Shown piece by piece: positions 33,483 through 41,930 of a stretch of 64,000 nt of DNA. The notes beneath the pieces are model-generated. The model was not told the origin of the DNA. It made no database searches and saw only the letters and a list, made by a program, of their open reading frames with translations. The translations under genes were made by a program, and so were the position numbers. This DNA comes from Gemella sp. zg-570 (GTDB taxonomy: Bacteria; Bacillota; Bacilli; Staphylococcales; Gemellaceae), in NCBI RefSeq assembly GCF_018866345.1, contig NZ_CP076443.1, positions 147,501 through 211,500 on the forward strand, written 5' to 3'. Position 1 is the stretch's first letter, and every line of letters starts with the position of its first letter.

Positions 33483-34937
33483 ATGCTCTTAACAAATGAA
33501 GAACGATACCGTCCTTATGAAGATTGGTCAACAGAACATATTGAAAAAATCACCAAAAATACGGAGAGTTCTCCTTGGAGAACAAGCTTTCATATCGAAC
33601 CTCCACACGGTCTTTTAAACGATCCAAACGGATTTTCTTACTTTAATGGGAAATGGAATCTCTTTTATCAATACTTTCCATTTGGTGTAGCTCACGGATT
33701 AAAATCATGGTTTCATACTCAGTCAACAGATCTTGTCCACTTCGAACCTACAAGGGTCATGATATACCCCGACACTAGGCTCGACAGCCAAGGTGTTTAT
33801 TCTGGATCCGCCATGCAGTTTGAAGACAAGCTTTTTCTCTTTTACACTGGAAATGTACGTGATAAAAACTGGCTTCGCCACTCTTATCAAATTGGGGCCC
33901 TAATGAGTAAAAATGGGAAAATTCAAAAAATTGATAAGATTTTGATTGATAAACCAGACGACACAACAGATCATTTTCGCGATCCGCAGATTTTCAACTT
34001 CAAGGGCAACTGCTATGCTATTATTGGTGCTCAAAATATTAATAAAAAAGGTATCATCAAACTATACAAAGCTTTAGATAATGATTATTTAAACTGGATC
34101 TATATTAATGATTTGAATTTTGATAATGATTTGACATCTTATATGATAGAATGTCCAAACCTTGTATTTATTAATGAACAACCTATTCTACTTTATTGCC
34201 CACAAGGACTAGATAAAAATATTCTTGAATACGACAATATCTATCCAAATATGTACAAAATAGCTCAATCATTTGATCCAAAAACAGCTACAGTGTTCAA
34301 TCCTGGTCCACTTGAACAGCTGGATTACGGCTTTGAATGTTATGCGACTCAAGCAATCAATGCTCCCGACGGACGAGTACTTGCAATCAGCTGGCTTGGG
34401 CTACCCGACATTAAGTACCCTACGGAAAGATATGATTATCTTGGTTGCTTATCCTTGGTCAAAGAATTGAAAATAAATAATGGTAAACTCTACCAATACC
34501 CTGTTGAAGCTATTACTAGTCTCCGTAAAGATTCTCAAGTCTTTAAAGAAAAAAAAGAAACTAATAATGTATACGAATTGGAATTAACTGTAGAAAAAGA
34601 TGGTTATATTGAGCTGCTTCTCTTCTCAGATTTAAACAAAAAAGGGCTAAAACTAGTTATTGACCCTGCAAATGAAAAGGTATCGGTTGATCGCAAGAAC
34701 TGCGGAGAAGCTTTTGCCCTTGAATTTGGTACAAAACGCCATTGCCATATTGACAACAAGCTAACAACAACTAATATTTTCGTAGATAAGTCTGTATTTG
34801 AAATTTTTATTAATAAAGGAGAAAAAGTATTTTCTGGACGCATATTCCCTTGCCAGGGAGAGACGGGAATAACTATTCTAGCAGGGAAAGCAACTGGAAA
34901 TTACTACTCATTAGATTATGGTTGCAAAACTAACTGA
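33483..34937 (+). CDS. scrB: Sucrose-6-phosphate hydrolase (GH32)
   Basis: 484 residues. GH32 signatures: NDPNG with nucleophile Asp47 in HGLLNDPNGF, the FRDP transition-state motif near 168, and the acid/base EC in IECPNLVF near 221, with a C-terminal beta-sandwich. Splits sucrose-6-phosphate into glucose-6-phosphate and fructose, completing ScrA's work. Divergent from scrA; its last 20 bp overlap scrR. Start ATG follows AAGGAG. Confidence 0.96.
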   Translation: MLLTNEERYRPYEDWSTEHIEKITKNTESSPWRTSFHIEPPHGLLNDPNGFSYFNGKWNLFYQYFPFGVAHGLKSWFHTQSTDLVHFEPTRVMIYPDTRLDSQGVYSGSAMQFEDKLFLFYTGNVRDKNWLRHSYQIGALMSKNGKIQKIDKILIDKPDDTTDHFRDPQIFNFKGNCYAIIGAQNINKKGIIKLYKALDNDYLNWIYINDLNFDNDLTSYMIECPNLVFINEQPILLYCPQGLDKNILEYDNIYPNMYKIAQSFDPKTATVFNPGPLEQLDYGFECYATQAINAPDGRVLAISWLGLPDIKYPTERYDYLGCLSLVKELKINNGKLYQYPVEAITSLRKDSQVFKEKKETNNVYELELTVEKDGYIELLLFSDLNKKGLKLVIDPANEKVSVDRKNCGEAFALEFGTKRHCHIDNKLTTTNIFVDKSVFEIFINKGEKVFSGRIFPCQGETGITILAGKATGNYYSLDYGCKTN

Positions 34938-35880
34938 TGTCGCAAAACTAGCTGGAGTAAGTCCTACAACCGTCTCTCGTGTCATTAATAAAAAAGGATA
35001 TTTGTCTGAGAAGACGATAAAAAATGTTATCGAAGCTATGCAAAAGTTAAACTACAAACCAAACAATCTAGCTAGAGGTTTACAAGGGAAATCTCCCAAA
35101 CTAGTTGGTCTCATATTTCCAACCATCGGTAATATATTCTATGCAGAATTGATTGCTTACCTAGAAAAGGAATTATTCAATAGAGGATACAAAACTATTA
35201 TTTGCAACAGTCAGCAGGATTCTGCCAAAGAAAAAGAGTACTTAGAAATGCTAACTGCCAATCAAGTAGATGGTATTATTTCAGGAAGTCATAACCTAGG
35301 AATTAAAGATTATGACCTAGTTACAGCTCCTATTATTGCCTTTGACCGTAATTTATCACCTTCTACACCAATTGTCTCATCTGACAACTACAGCGGAGGT
35401 ATTTTAGCAGCTAAAACACTTAAAAAAGCAGGATGCCTTCATCCAATTATGATTACAGGGAATAACAATTCCAACTCTCCTACTGGTCTTCGCCAAAGAG
35501 GATTTTCTAGTATTTTTCCAAAAGCAAAGATTTACCATATCTCAAGTGATTTCTCCCCTGCTCGCAAAGAAATAGAAATCAGAACAATTCTTAAAACAAC
35601 CAAAACAGACGGTATTTTTATTTCAGATGATTTGACTGCCATACTAGTATGGAATATAATTCAATCCTTGAAATTATCTATTCCACAAGATTTAAAACTT
35701 ATAGGCTACGATGGGACTTATTTCATCGAAACACATTATCCCCAACTGACAACCATCAAACAACCGCTAGCAGATATTGCTAAACTCATGGTAGATCTTC
35801 TTTTGCAAAAAATTGAGGGTTCAAGTTTAGAAAAATCTTATCTTCTACCCGTAAGTTTGTTACCAGGTAGGAGTGTCTAA
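34918..35880 (+). CDS. scrR: LacI-family sucrose operon repressor
   Basis: 320 residues. N-terminal LacI HTH and hinge (LTDVAKLAGVSPTTVSRVIN...KLNYKPNNLARGL) and a periplasmic-binding-type core from about residue 60 (LVGLIFPTIGNIFYAEL ... LKLIGYDGTYFIE). Expected to repress scrA and scrB until sucrose-6-phosphate or fructose is present. It overlaps scrB, so it is translated from the same mRNA and regulates its own synthesis. Confidence 0.95.
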   Translation: MVAKLTDVAKLAGVSPTTVSRVINKKGYLSEKTIKNVIEAMQKLNYKPNNLARGLQGKSPKLVGLIFPTIGNIFYAELIAYLEKELFNRGYKTIICNSQQDSAKEKEYLEMLTANQVDGIISGSHNLGIKDYDLVTAPIIAFDRNLSPSTPIVSSDNYSGGILAAKTLKKAGCLHPIMITGNNNSNSPTGLRQRGFSSIFPKAKIYHISSDFSPARKEIEIRTILKTTKTDGIFISDDLTAILVWNIIQSLKLSIPQDLKLIGYDGTYFIETHYPQLTTIKQPLADIAKLMVDLLLQKIEGSSLEKSYLLPVSLLPGRSV

Positions 35881-36552
35881 TATAAAACATTCAAATTAAA
35901 ACACAGCTTTACTAAATTTATATATAAAAATAGTTTAGATTGATTGTTATATATATGATTATGGATGGTAAACAATACTTATCAAGCTGTAATGAAAGTT
36001 TATAAAGAAGAAATAGCAAATTCTGATAATTTAGAAGGTATAAAATTTATGCATATTTTTAAATGGTAATGCTGAAATAATTGACGGAGAAATTTTTTAA
36101 TTATAATTTTGAAAAATATTATATTAAGGAGTCAAATTATTTATGAGTATGTCTGTAAAAAATATAAAACCAGATATTATTATAAATAATTTTAAATTAA
36201 TAAATAAACTTGTGGAGTCATTTACATAAAAGAATTTGATAAAGAATATAGACTATTAAAAGAAATTGTTAATGATGATTATTACCAGTCTTTTATTGTT
36301 CAAAAAATCAAAAGTCTTATTTTGCCAGTGATAGAACTTTTGGAAAATGGTGAAAAAGATATAGCTATTATTCAAAAAACTTGATAAAATTACTTTGGTT
36401 ATTAATGATGTAAAATAAGAATTTTATGAAAATAATAGTTATATAGAAACTATTGCAAGTGATGATATGGTAGAAATAATTTCTGACATGCTAAATGTCT
36501 TTATATTGCTATAGGTATTTAAGATACTGTGGCTTAAAGATATTGCTAAAAT
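35881..36552. other. Decayed region between scrR and the IS scar
   Basis: Several broken readings, such as MVNNTYQAVMKVYKEEIANS near 35964 and MSMSVKNIKPDIIINNFKL at 36143 (after AAGGAGTC), each cut by stops within 30 codons, then EFDKEYRLLKEIVNDDYYQS in another frame. They do not join into a family I know. Likely relics carried with or damaged by the insertion of the sucrose cluster. Confidence 0.4.
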
Positions 36553-36593
36553 AAAATGTAGTGATTTAATATTAGTTAAGTCACTACATTTTT
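36553..36593 (+). terminator. Terminator-like hairpin
   Basis: AAAATGTAGTGA / TCACTACATTTT stem followed by T-run; could end transcription from the scr side. Confidence 0.8.
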
Positions 36594-36702
36594 ATTTTAA
36601 GTACAGCTTATGTATAATTTACCGAAATGGACACTATACATTTATCTTCCCCTAGGTTGTAAGAGAAAGGAGTTATTCTCACGTAGGTTTGTGCTTAAAA
36701 TA

Positions 36703-36885
36703 TTAAGCAATTTGTGGAGTAGATGATGCTGTATATGACACATATAACTTGCATATTAATAAAATACGATTTCTAAAATATGAATATTTATGATAATCAT
36801 AAGAATTTCTCTTTAGTATTTTAATTTTATCATTAATTCCTTCAAGTAGTGCGTTAGCGAAATGATTATAGATAAATGTGTTGTA
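36703..36885 (-). mobile_element. ISL3-type transposase C-terminal remnant
   Basis: The minus strand gives 60 codons and a stop with the ISL3 tail pattern: NHFANALLEGINDKIKILKR, NSYDYHKYSYFRNRILL. In intact ISL3 transposases this is close to SNGxxEGxNNKIKxxKRxxYGYRNFxxFRxRIL near the C-terminus. The 5' part of the transposase is absent. It shares its end with 31299-31346. The stretch 36886-37086 is AT-rich spacer with the ABC-F promoter and leader. Confidence 0.8.
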
Positions 36886-37086
36886 TAATTTTTATTTTAC
36901 AAAATTTAATGGTTAAGTAAATCTTATTTTTGAATTTTTACTCAACTAGTAAAAATATATTTTTTTTGTTATAATTAGGTGTTATGAATATAGTTTATAG
37001 TAATGTTTATTAAAAAATAATTTTAATTTTACAATTTTTATTTTGAAAATTATTTATAAAAATAAATCATTTAGAAAGGAGAGCTT

Positions 37087-39009
37087 ATGCTAATTCAATT
37101 AAATGATATTAGTAAATATTTTGTTGTTACAGAAGTATTTTCAAATGTTAAATTAGAAGTCAATGAAAAAGATAAAATTGCCATAGTCGGTCGTAACGGT
37201 GCGGGTAAATCAACACTATTAAAGATTATAGCAGGGCTGACAAGTTTTGATAGTGGGCAAAGAATGGTTGCAAAAAATACAAAAATTGGTTATCTATCCC
37301 AAGAATTTATTGTAAAAGAAGAAAGAACTATTTATGAAGAAATGCTTGACTGTTTTACAGAGATAATTGACCTAGAAAGTGATTTAGAAAAATCAGCAGC
37401 CAACCTAACGAATGAAAATATAGAAAAAGACCCAAATTTATTAAATAGATATGACAATTTACAAAATATGGTTTTAAATCATAAGGATTATCACTACAAG
37501 AGCAAGATTAAATCTGTCTTGTTCGGTTTAGATTTTTGCGAAGATGATCTGCATAAAAATATTATTAATTTTTCTGGTGGAGAAAAAACTCGTATCTCCA
37601 TGGCAAAATTATTACTTAGTGAACCCGATGTTTTAATTCTTGATGAGCCGACCAACCATCTGGATATGGAAAATGTAGCCTGGTTAGAAAATTATTTAAA
37701 TGCCTATAAGGGTGCAGTAATTATAGTAAGCCACGACCGTTATTTTCTTGATAAGATAGTTGATGTTGTTTATAATGTTGAATTTGCTACTTGTAAAAAA
37801 TATATCGGCAACTACTCAAAATTTTTAATTCAGTATGAAGAAGATTTTGAAAAACACCTAAAAGAATATATAAGTCAACAAAAGGATATAAAAAGATTAG
37901 AAGACTTTGTACAAAAAAATATAGCAAGAGCTTCTACCAGCGGTATGGCAAAAAGTCGTCAGAAGATTTTAGATAAGATAGAACGCCTAGATAATCCTCG
38001 CAAAGATGACAAGACAGCCAACATAGAATTTACAATTAGTGAACAAAGTGGACGTGACGTTCTTAGAATAGAAGATTTAAAAGTAGGTTACGACGGAAAG
38101 CAAATAGCAAAAAATTATAATTTTGATGTGTACAAGGGCGACCGTTTAGCTATTGTCGGTAAAAATGGTATCGGCAAATCAACTCTAATAAAAACAATAG
38201 CCAAAAAACAAGAAGCCCTAGCTGGAAATATCTATTATGGAAGTAAGGTGTCATTAGGTTATTACGACCAAAAACAAGCAGAATTTCAATCATCAAAAAC
38301 AGTTTTACAAGAACTGTGGGACGAATATCCGACCATGAAAGAAGCTGACGTAAGAAGTGTACTGGGAAGATTTTTATTTCCGGGAGAAGATGTACTAAAA
38401 ATAGTTAGCGACCTATCAGGAGGAGAAAAAGCTAGGTTGCAACTCGCTAAACTCATGCTTGAAAAAAATAATTTATTAATCCTAGATGAGCCGACCAACC
38501 ACCTTGATATAGCCAGCAAGCAGGTCTTAGAAGCGGCACTTGAAAACTATGAGGGAACAATAGTATTTGTTAGTCATGACAGGTACTTTATTAATAAGAT
38601 TGCTAACAAGCTTATGGATATAAATGAACAAGGTTCTAATATTTATCTTGGTAATTTTGATTACTATCTTGAAAAAAAAGAGCAAGAATTAATACTAGAA
38701 AAAATTACCCAGACAGAAAAAACTAATCCTAATCAAAAAAAAGAAATAAATGACTACACAATCAGCAAAGAAGAAAAAAAACAAGTTCGTAAACTAGAAA
38801 GAGAAAGAGATAATCTCATTTCACAAATCGAAAATTTAGAACAAGAAATTATCAGCGTAAACAATGAACTAATTAAAGAAGAAGTTTACACAGACGCAAA
38901 GAAAACTCAAGAATATAATAATATCTTGCAGGATATAAACACAAGACTAGAAGAATTAAATACTACTTGGTTAGAAGTAGAAGAAGAATTGGAAAATTTA
39001 AAATTATAG
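37087..39009 (+). CDS. ydiF: ABC-F family ATPase, YdiF-type
   Basis: 640 residues, two ABC domains without membrane segments: Walker A GRNGAGKST (about 37) and GKNGIGKST (about 358), signatures SGGEKTR and SGGEKAR, Walker B LILDEPTNHLD twice. Between them lies the P-site tRNA interaction motif region (about 240-310); a C-terminal coiled coil follows (about 545-640). ABC-F proteins bind the ribosomal E site and ease stalls or antibiotic block. Length and coiled coil fit B. subtilis YdiF rather than EttA. It heads a two-gene unit with the DUF1934 protein. Confidence 0.94.
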   Translation: MLIQLNDISKYFVVTEVFSNVKLEVNEKDKIAIVGRNGAGKSTLLKIIAGLTSFDSGQRMVAKNTKIGYLSQEFIVKEERTIYEEMLDCFTEIIDLESDLEKSAANLTNENIEKDPNLLNRYDNLQNMVLNHKDYHYKSKIKSVLFGLDFCEDDLHKNIINFSGGEKTRISMAKLLLSEPDVLILDEPTNHLDMENVAWLENYLNAYKGAVIIVSHDRYFLDKIVDVVYNVEFATCKKYIGNYSKFLIQYEEDFEKHLKEYISQQKDIKRLEDFVQKNIARASTSGMAKSRQKILDKIERLDNPRKDDKTANIEFTISEQSGRDVLRIEDLKVGYDGKQIAKNYNFDVYKGDRLAIVGKNGIGKSTLIKTIAKKQEALAGNIYYGSKVSLGYYDQKQAEFQSSKTVLQELWDEYPTMKEADVRSVLGRFLFPGEDVLKIVSDLSGGEKARLQLAKLMLEKNNLLILDEPTNHLDIASKQVLEAALENYEGTIVFVSHDRYFINKIANKLMDINEQGSNIYLGNFDYYLEKKEQELILEKITQTEKTNPNQKKEINDYTISKEEKKQVRKLERERDNLISQIENLEQEIISVNNELIKEEVYTDAKKTQEYNNILQDINTRLEELNTTWLEVEEELENLKL

Positions 39010-39029
39010 TTTTAATCTCATAGGAGCTT

Positions 39030-39410
39030 ATGATGAAAATAAATATAACAACATATATAGATAATGAAAAGCTACTCTTCGAAAAAAATATGGGAGACTT
39101 AGTAGAAAATGAAAAAAATTATATCCTAACTTATCAAGACAGTAAAAAAAATAATTTTGAAATTAAAATTGCTAAGGATGCGAGCAGGGCTGATATTATC
39201 AAAGACGGAGTAGTTCTAGCACTTAGTAAAAAACTTCAAAAAACAAACTATAAAACTGATTTTGGTATTGTATCCTTTAATACCCATTTACAAAAAATTA
39301 ATATCCTAGAAAAAAATAAATTTATACAGTTTGAGATAGATTATAAAATATATTTTTCTGACACTGACAAACAAGATAATAAATTAAAAATTCTTGTTAA
39401 TAGAAATTAA
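39030..39410 (+). CDS. DUF1934 (YwiB-like) beta-barrel protein
   Basis: 126 residues, 21 bp after the ABC-F gene; start ATG 39030 (or the next Met). The alternating short strands and the pattern of Y(x)LTYQDS...K, a middle K-L-rich block and late YKTDFGIVSFNTHL resemble DUF1934/YwiB, a small lipocalin-like family of unknown function in Bacillota. No signal peptide, so cytoplasmic. Family call is by pattern only. Confidence 0.65.
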   Translation: MMKINITTYIDNEKLLFEKNMGDLVENEKNYILTYQDSKKNNFEIKIAKDASRADIIKDGVVLALSKKLQKTNYKTDFGIVSFNTHLQKINILEKNKFIQFEIDYKIYFSDTDKQDNKLKILVNRN

Positions 39411-39469
39411 AAAAGAGATAGACGGAAATAACTCTTAATTTTGAGTTGATTTCTTTCTATCTCTTATTT
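39409..39469. terminator. Bidirectional terminator between DUF1934 gene and yjbQ
   Basis: AAAAGAGATAGA pairs with TCTATCTCTT across an inner AACTC/GAGTT helix; T-run on the plus side and A-run on the other serve the convergent units. Confidence 0.8.
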
Positions 39470-39470
39470 T

Positions 39471-39986
39471 TTATTCTCCCATTACAAGAACATTAATAGT
39501 TCTATTTCTTTCTCTTAGCATATCCCAGTCAGCAAAATATACTTTTCCAAGAGAACCCATTTGCATCTGTCCATCTTTTACGATAATTGTTTGTGAGTTT
39601 GTTCCAAAAATAGATGATTTGATGTGGGCATCTGTGTTTAGCATAGTCCATGCTTCTGGTGGATAGTTAGGACTTGTTAGGCCTAAACCAAATTCTATAT
39701 GTTCTGGACCAGGACTGAAGTATTGAGTTTCAGTTGTACATCTAGGAACGATTTTATCCATTACATTGCTAATATCTACTTGTAAATATTCATCTCCATA
39801 GTAGTTTTTATCGTGCATATATTCTTCAAAATATAATGAACAAGTTGTGTGCGAACTTGTTAATGTGATTATCCCATTTTTAATACCGCTTTTAGCAACT
39901 ATTTCTTTTGCTTGTGGAGTAATATCATGATAAGATACACGATTTTGTACAGTAGTTACCTTAATATCTTCGTGATGAAATTTCAT
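39471..39986 (-). CDS. yjbQ: YjbQ/UPF0047 family protein
   Basis: 171 residues, slightly longer than the usual 130-140. Family blocks: ITPQAKEIV, GIITLTSSHTTCSLYFEE, the histidine-rich FSPGPEHIEF...HIKSSIFG and a closing MGSLGKVYFADWD. Members have weak thiamine-phosphate synthase activity in vitro, hence the misleading label; the true role is unknown. Here it ends the polyol operon, 36 bp after the TIM paralogue, which suggests a role in sugar-phosphate chemistry rather than thiamine. Confidence 0.9.
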   Translation of the reverse strand: MKFHHEDIKVTTVQNRVSYHDITPQAKEIVAKSGIKNGIITLTSSHTTCSLYFEEYMHDKNYYGDEYLQVDISNVMDKIVPRCTTETQYFSPGPEHIEFGLGLTSPNYPPEAWTMLNTDAHIKSSIFGTNSQTIIVKDGQMQMGSLGKVYFADWDMLRERNRTINVLVMGE

Positions 39987-40022
39987 TTTTTATACCATCT
40001 GAAAAATTCAGATTTCCTTTCT

Positions 40023-40718
40023 TTATTTTTTATTTTCTCTGTCTTTGTAGGCTTTAAGCATAGCTTGTAACATGTCGTCTACGGTTTGTTTAGGGTCTTT
40101 TGCTTTTATGATACCACTTGTTCCTCCAGTAGAGTCAGCTCCCAAATAGATAGCACGGTATACATCTTCTGCAGTAGAAACACCCGCTGCTTGTAAGACT
40201 TGTGTATTAGGATTTGCTTCTTTTACGGCTTTGTTTGTTTCTATCATGTATTCATCAGAACTTGTTTGTCCAGTTCCAACTAATTCATCTGGCTCACAAA
40301 TAATAATATCTGCTCCGAGTCTTGCAGCTTTTTTAGCGTCGTTAATTCCGTTAGCACAAACAACAGATTGTATACCCAACTCTTTACATTTTGCCATAGA
40401 TTGCTCTAGTTCTTCATCGGTGATTTTGTGTTCAACGTGATTTAAGAATGTAGCACGAACTCCAACATTATAAAGCATTTCTCCAACTATTCTTCCCATA
40501 CCACGTCCCGGTGATATTCCGTCCATGTGCTGAGCTGTTATAGTAAGATACTTAGTATTTTCTGCTATTGTTTTAAGTTCTACATAAGGTGCAGTAAATA
40601 AAATATCTACATCATATTCTTTTGCCTTTTGGTCAGCAAATTTTGCCAAGTCTAATAATTCTTCACCATACAGGTATGATTTTGGATTTATTACAAGGTA
40701 AGGTACTCTTAATCCCAT
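40023..40718 (-). CDS. Triose-phosphate-isomerase-like sugar-phosphate isomerase
   Basis: 231 residues, shorter than housekeeping TIM (about 250) and of the archaeal/EryH-like size. Catalytic residues can be placed: Lys in VINPKSYLYG (about 12), His in FLNHVEHK (about 95), Glu in IICEPDELVGTG (about 140), then the phosphate-gripping GGTSGI. A TIM-barrel isomerase on a 3- or 4-carbon phosphate; TIM paralogues in erythritol pathways isomerise erythrulose phosphates. It sits 3 bp downstream of the aldolase gene and presumably acts on an aldolase product. Confidence 0.85.
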   Translation of the reverse strand: MGLRVPYLVINPKSYLYGEELLDLAKFADQKAKEYDVDILFTAPYVELKTIAENTKYLTITAQHMDGISPGRGMGRIVGEMLYNVGVRATFLNHVEHKITDEELEQSMAKCKELGIQSVVCANGINDAKKAARLGADIIICEPDELVGTGQTSSDEYMIETNKAVKEANPNTQVLQAAGVSTAEDVYRAIYLGADSTGGTSGIIKAKDPKQTVDDMLQAMLKAYKDRENKK

Positions 40719-40720
40719 AT

Positions 40721-41566
40721 TTATTCTCCTTTAGTTTCAAAAACATTGAAGTAGTGTAGTAAGGTATTTTTAATAGCTTCTTTCACTTCTTCTTTATGTT
40801 CGTAGTAGTTGTTAGATTTTGAATTGACAACTGATTTGTGTGCAGCTTTTAAAAAGTCTGTATAGATATTAATTTTTCTTATACCATTAGTTGCACAATT
40901 ATTTAAGTTTTCATCTCCAGATGATGAGCCACCATGTAAGACTAGAGGTGTATCTATTGCTGCATCTATTTCTTTTAAGCGTTCGATACTAATATTAGGT
41001 TCACCTACATAAGTTCCATGACTTGTTCCAATAGAAATTGCTAGAGAGTCTACATCAGTTTGTTTTACAAATTCTCTAGCTTCTTCTACACTTGTATAAA
41101 CATTTCCGTCGCTACCAACAGCACATTCAACTCCGATGACATCTCCGCTGCCTACATGACCAATTTCTGCTTCAACAAATATTCCTTTGCTATGAGCATA
41201 GTCAACAACTTCTTTTGTTATTCTAACATTTTCAGCAAATTCTTTTTCTGAAGCATCTATCATTACAGAAGTAAAACCTAAATCAATAGCTTTTTTTACA
41301 CTTGCTAAACTTTGCCCGTGGTCTAGGTGTAATATTATTTTTGCCTTGCTATTTTCTGCATAAAATTTTCCTAGCAGGGCAGCTTTTTCCATACTTATAT
41401 ATTCAGAGTGGGCTTCTGCAAAAGCAATTATTAGTGGTTTGTTAGTTTCTTCTGCCGCTGCAATGTATGCTTCTAACATTTCTTGGTTTATAAAGTTTGC
41501 AGCAGGTATTGCATAATTATATTTATCAGCATGATTAAATGCTTTTTTTACGTTTATTAATGTCAT
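40721..41566 (-). CDS. Class II (zinc) ketose-bisphosphate-type aldolase
   Basis: 281 residues. Class II signatures: AIPAANFINQEMLEAYIAAA, zinc ligands in ILHLDHGQS and VEAEIGHVG (His/Glu) and a later VLHGGSSSG, plus INIYTDF. Related to FbaA, GatY and KbaY, which cleave ketose (bis)phosphates to DHAP and an aldehyde or aldose. Its place in a polyol PTS operon points to splitting the oxidised, phosphorylated polyol. Which phosphate it takes cannot be told. Confidence 0.9.
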   Translation of the reverse strand: MTLINVKKAFNHADKYNYAIPAANFINQEMLEAYIAAAEETNKPLIIAFAEAHSEYISMEKAALLGKFYAENSKAKIILHLDHGQSLASVKKAIDLGFTSVMIDASEKEFAENVRITKEVVDYAHSKGIFVEAEIGHVGSGDVIGVECAVGSDGNVYTSVEEAREFVKQTDVDSLAISIGTSHGTYVGEPNISIERLKEIDAAIDTPLVLHGGSSSGDENLNNCATNGIRKINIYTDFLKAAHKSVVNSKSNNYYEHKEEVKEAIKNTLLHYFNVFETKGE

Positions 41567-41578
41567 ATTTTCTCCTTT

Positions 41579-41929
41579 TTATTTTATTTTTTCATAGAAT
41601 GATATAGCATTTATAATTGCAGCTTCGTGGGCAAATTTTTCTTTAGCCTCTTTAATAAAAAGTCCGTCTATATTTTCTATTTTCTTAAATTTAGCAAATA
41701 CTGTACGCCCCTTCATAAGTTCTCCGTATTCTATTTTTCCTGTTTTGCTTATAACTAATATTGCTATACTACCTTGTTTTAGAATTTTTTGATTTTTACC
41801 AGTTGAAATGTAAGATGTTGGATATTCTTTTTTTAGTCTAGCAGTTTTTTCCTTATATTTTTTCATTTGTTTGAATGATAGAAAAATATTTATAACATAA
41901 ACTATTACTATGGCTATCAGTATTTTCAT
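41579..41929 (-). CDS. gutM: GutM-like glucitol operon activator
   Basis: 116 residues with one N-terminal membrane segment (ILIAIVIVYVINIFLSF) and a soluble domain containing the family blocks GKNQKILKQGSIAILVI...GRTVFAKF. GutM (SrlM) assists activation of the glucitol operon in E. coli. It lies 2 bp from the regulator gene and 12 bp before the aldolase gene in the same transcript. Confidence 0.88.
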   Translation of the reverse strand: MKILIAIVIVYVINIFLSFKQMKKYKEKTARLKKEYPTSYISTGKNQKILKQGSIAILVISKTGKIEYGELMKGRTVFAKFKKIENIDGLFIKEAKEKFAHEAAIINAISFYEKIK

Positions 41930-41930
41930 T

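Noticed and set aside
40023-40718. Calling this the housekeeping triose-phosphate isomerase
   Set aside because: It is shorter than glycolytic TIM and embedded in a polyol operon, so a paralogue with another substrate is more likely.
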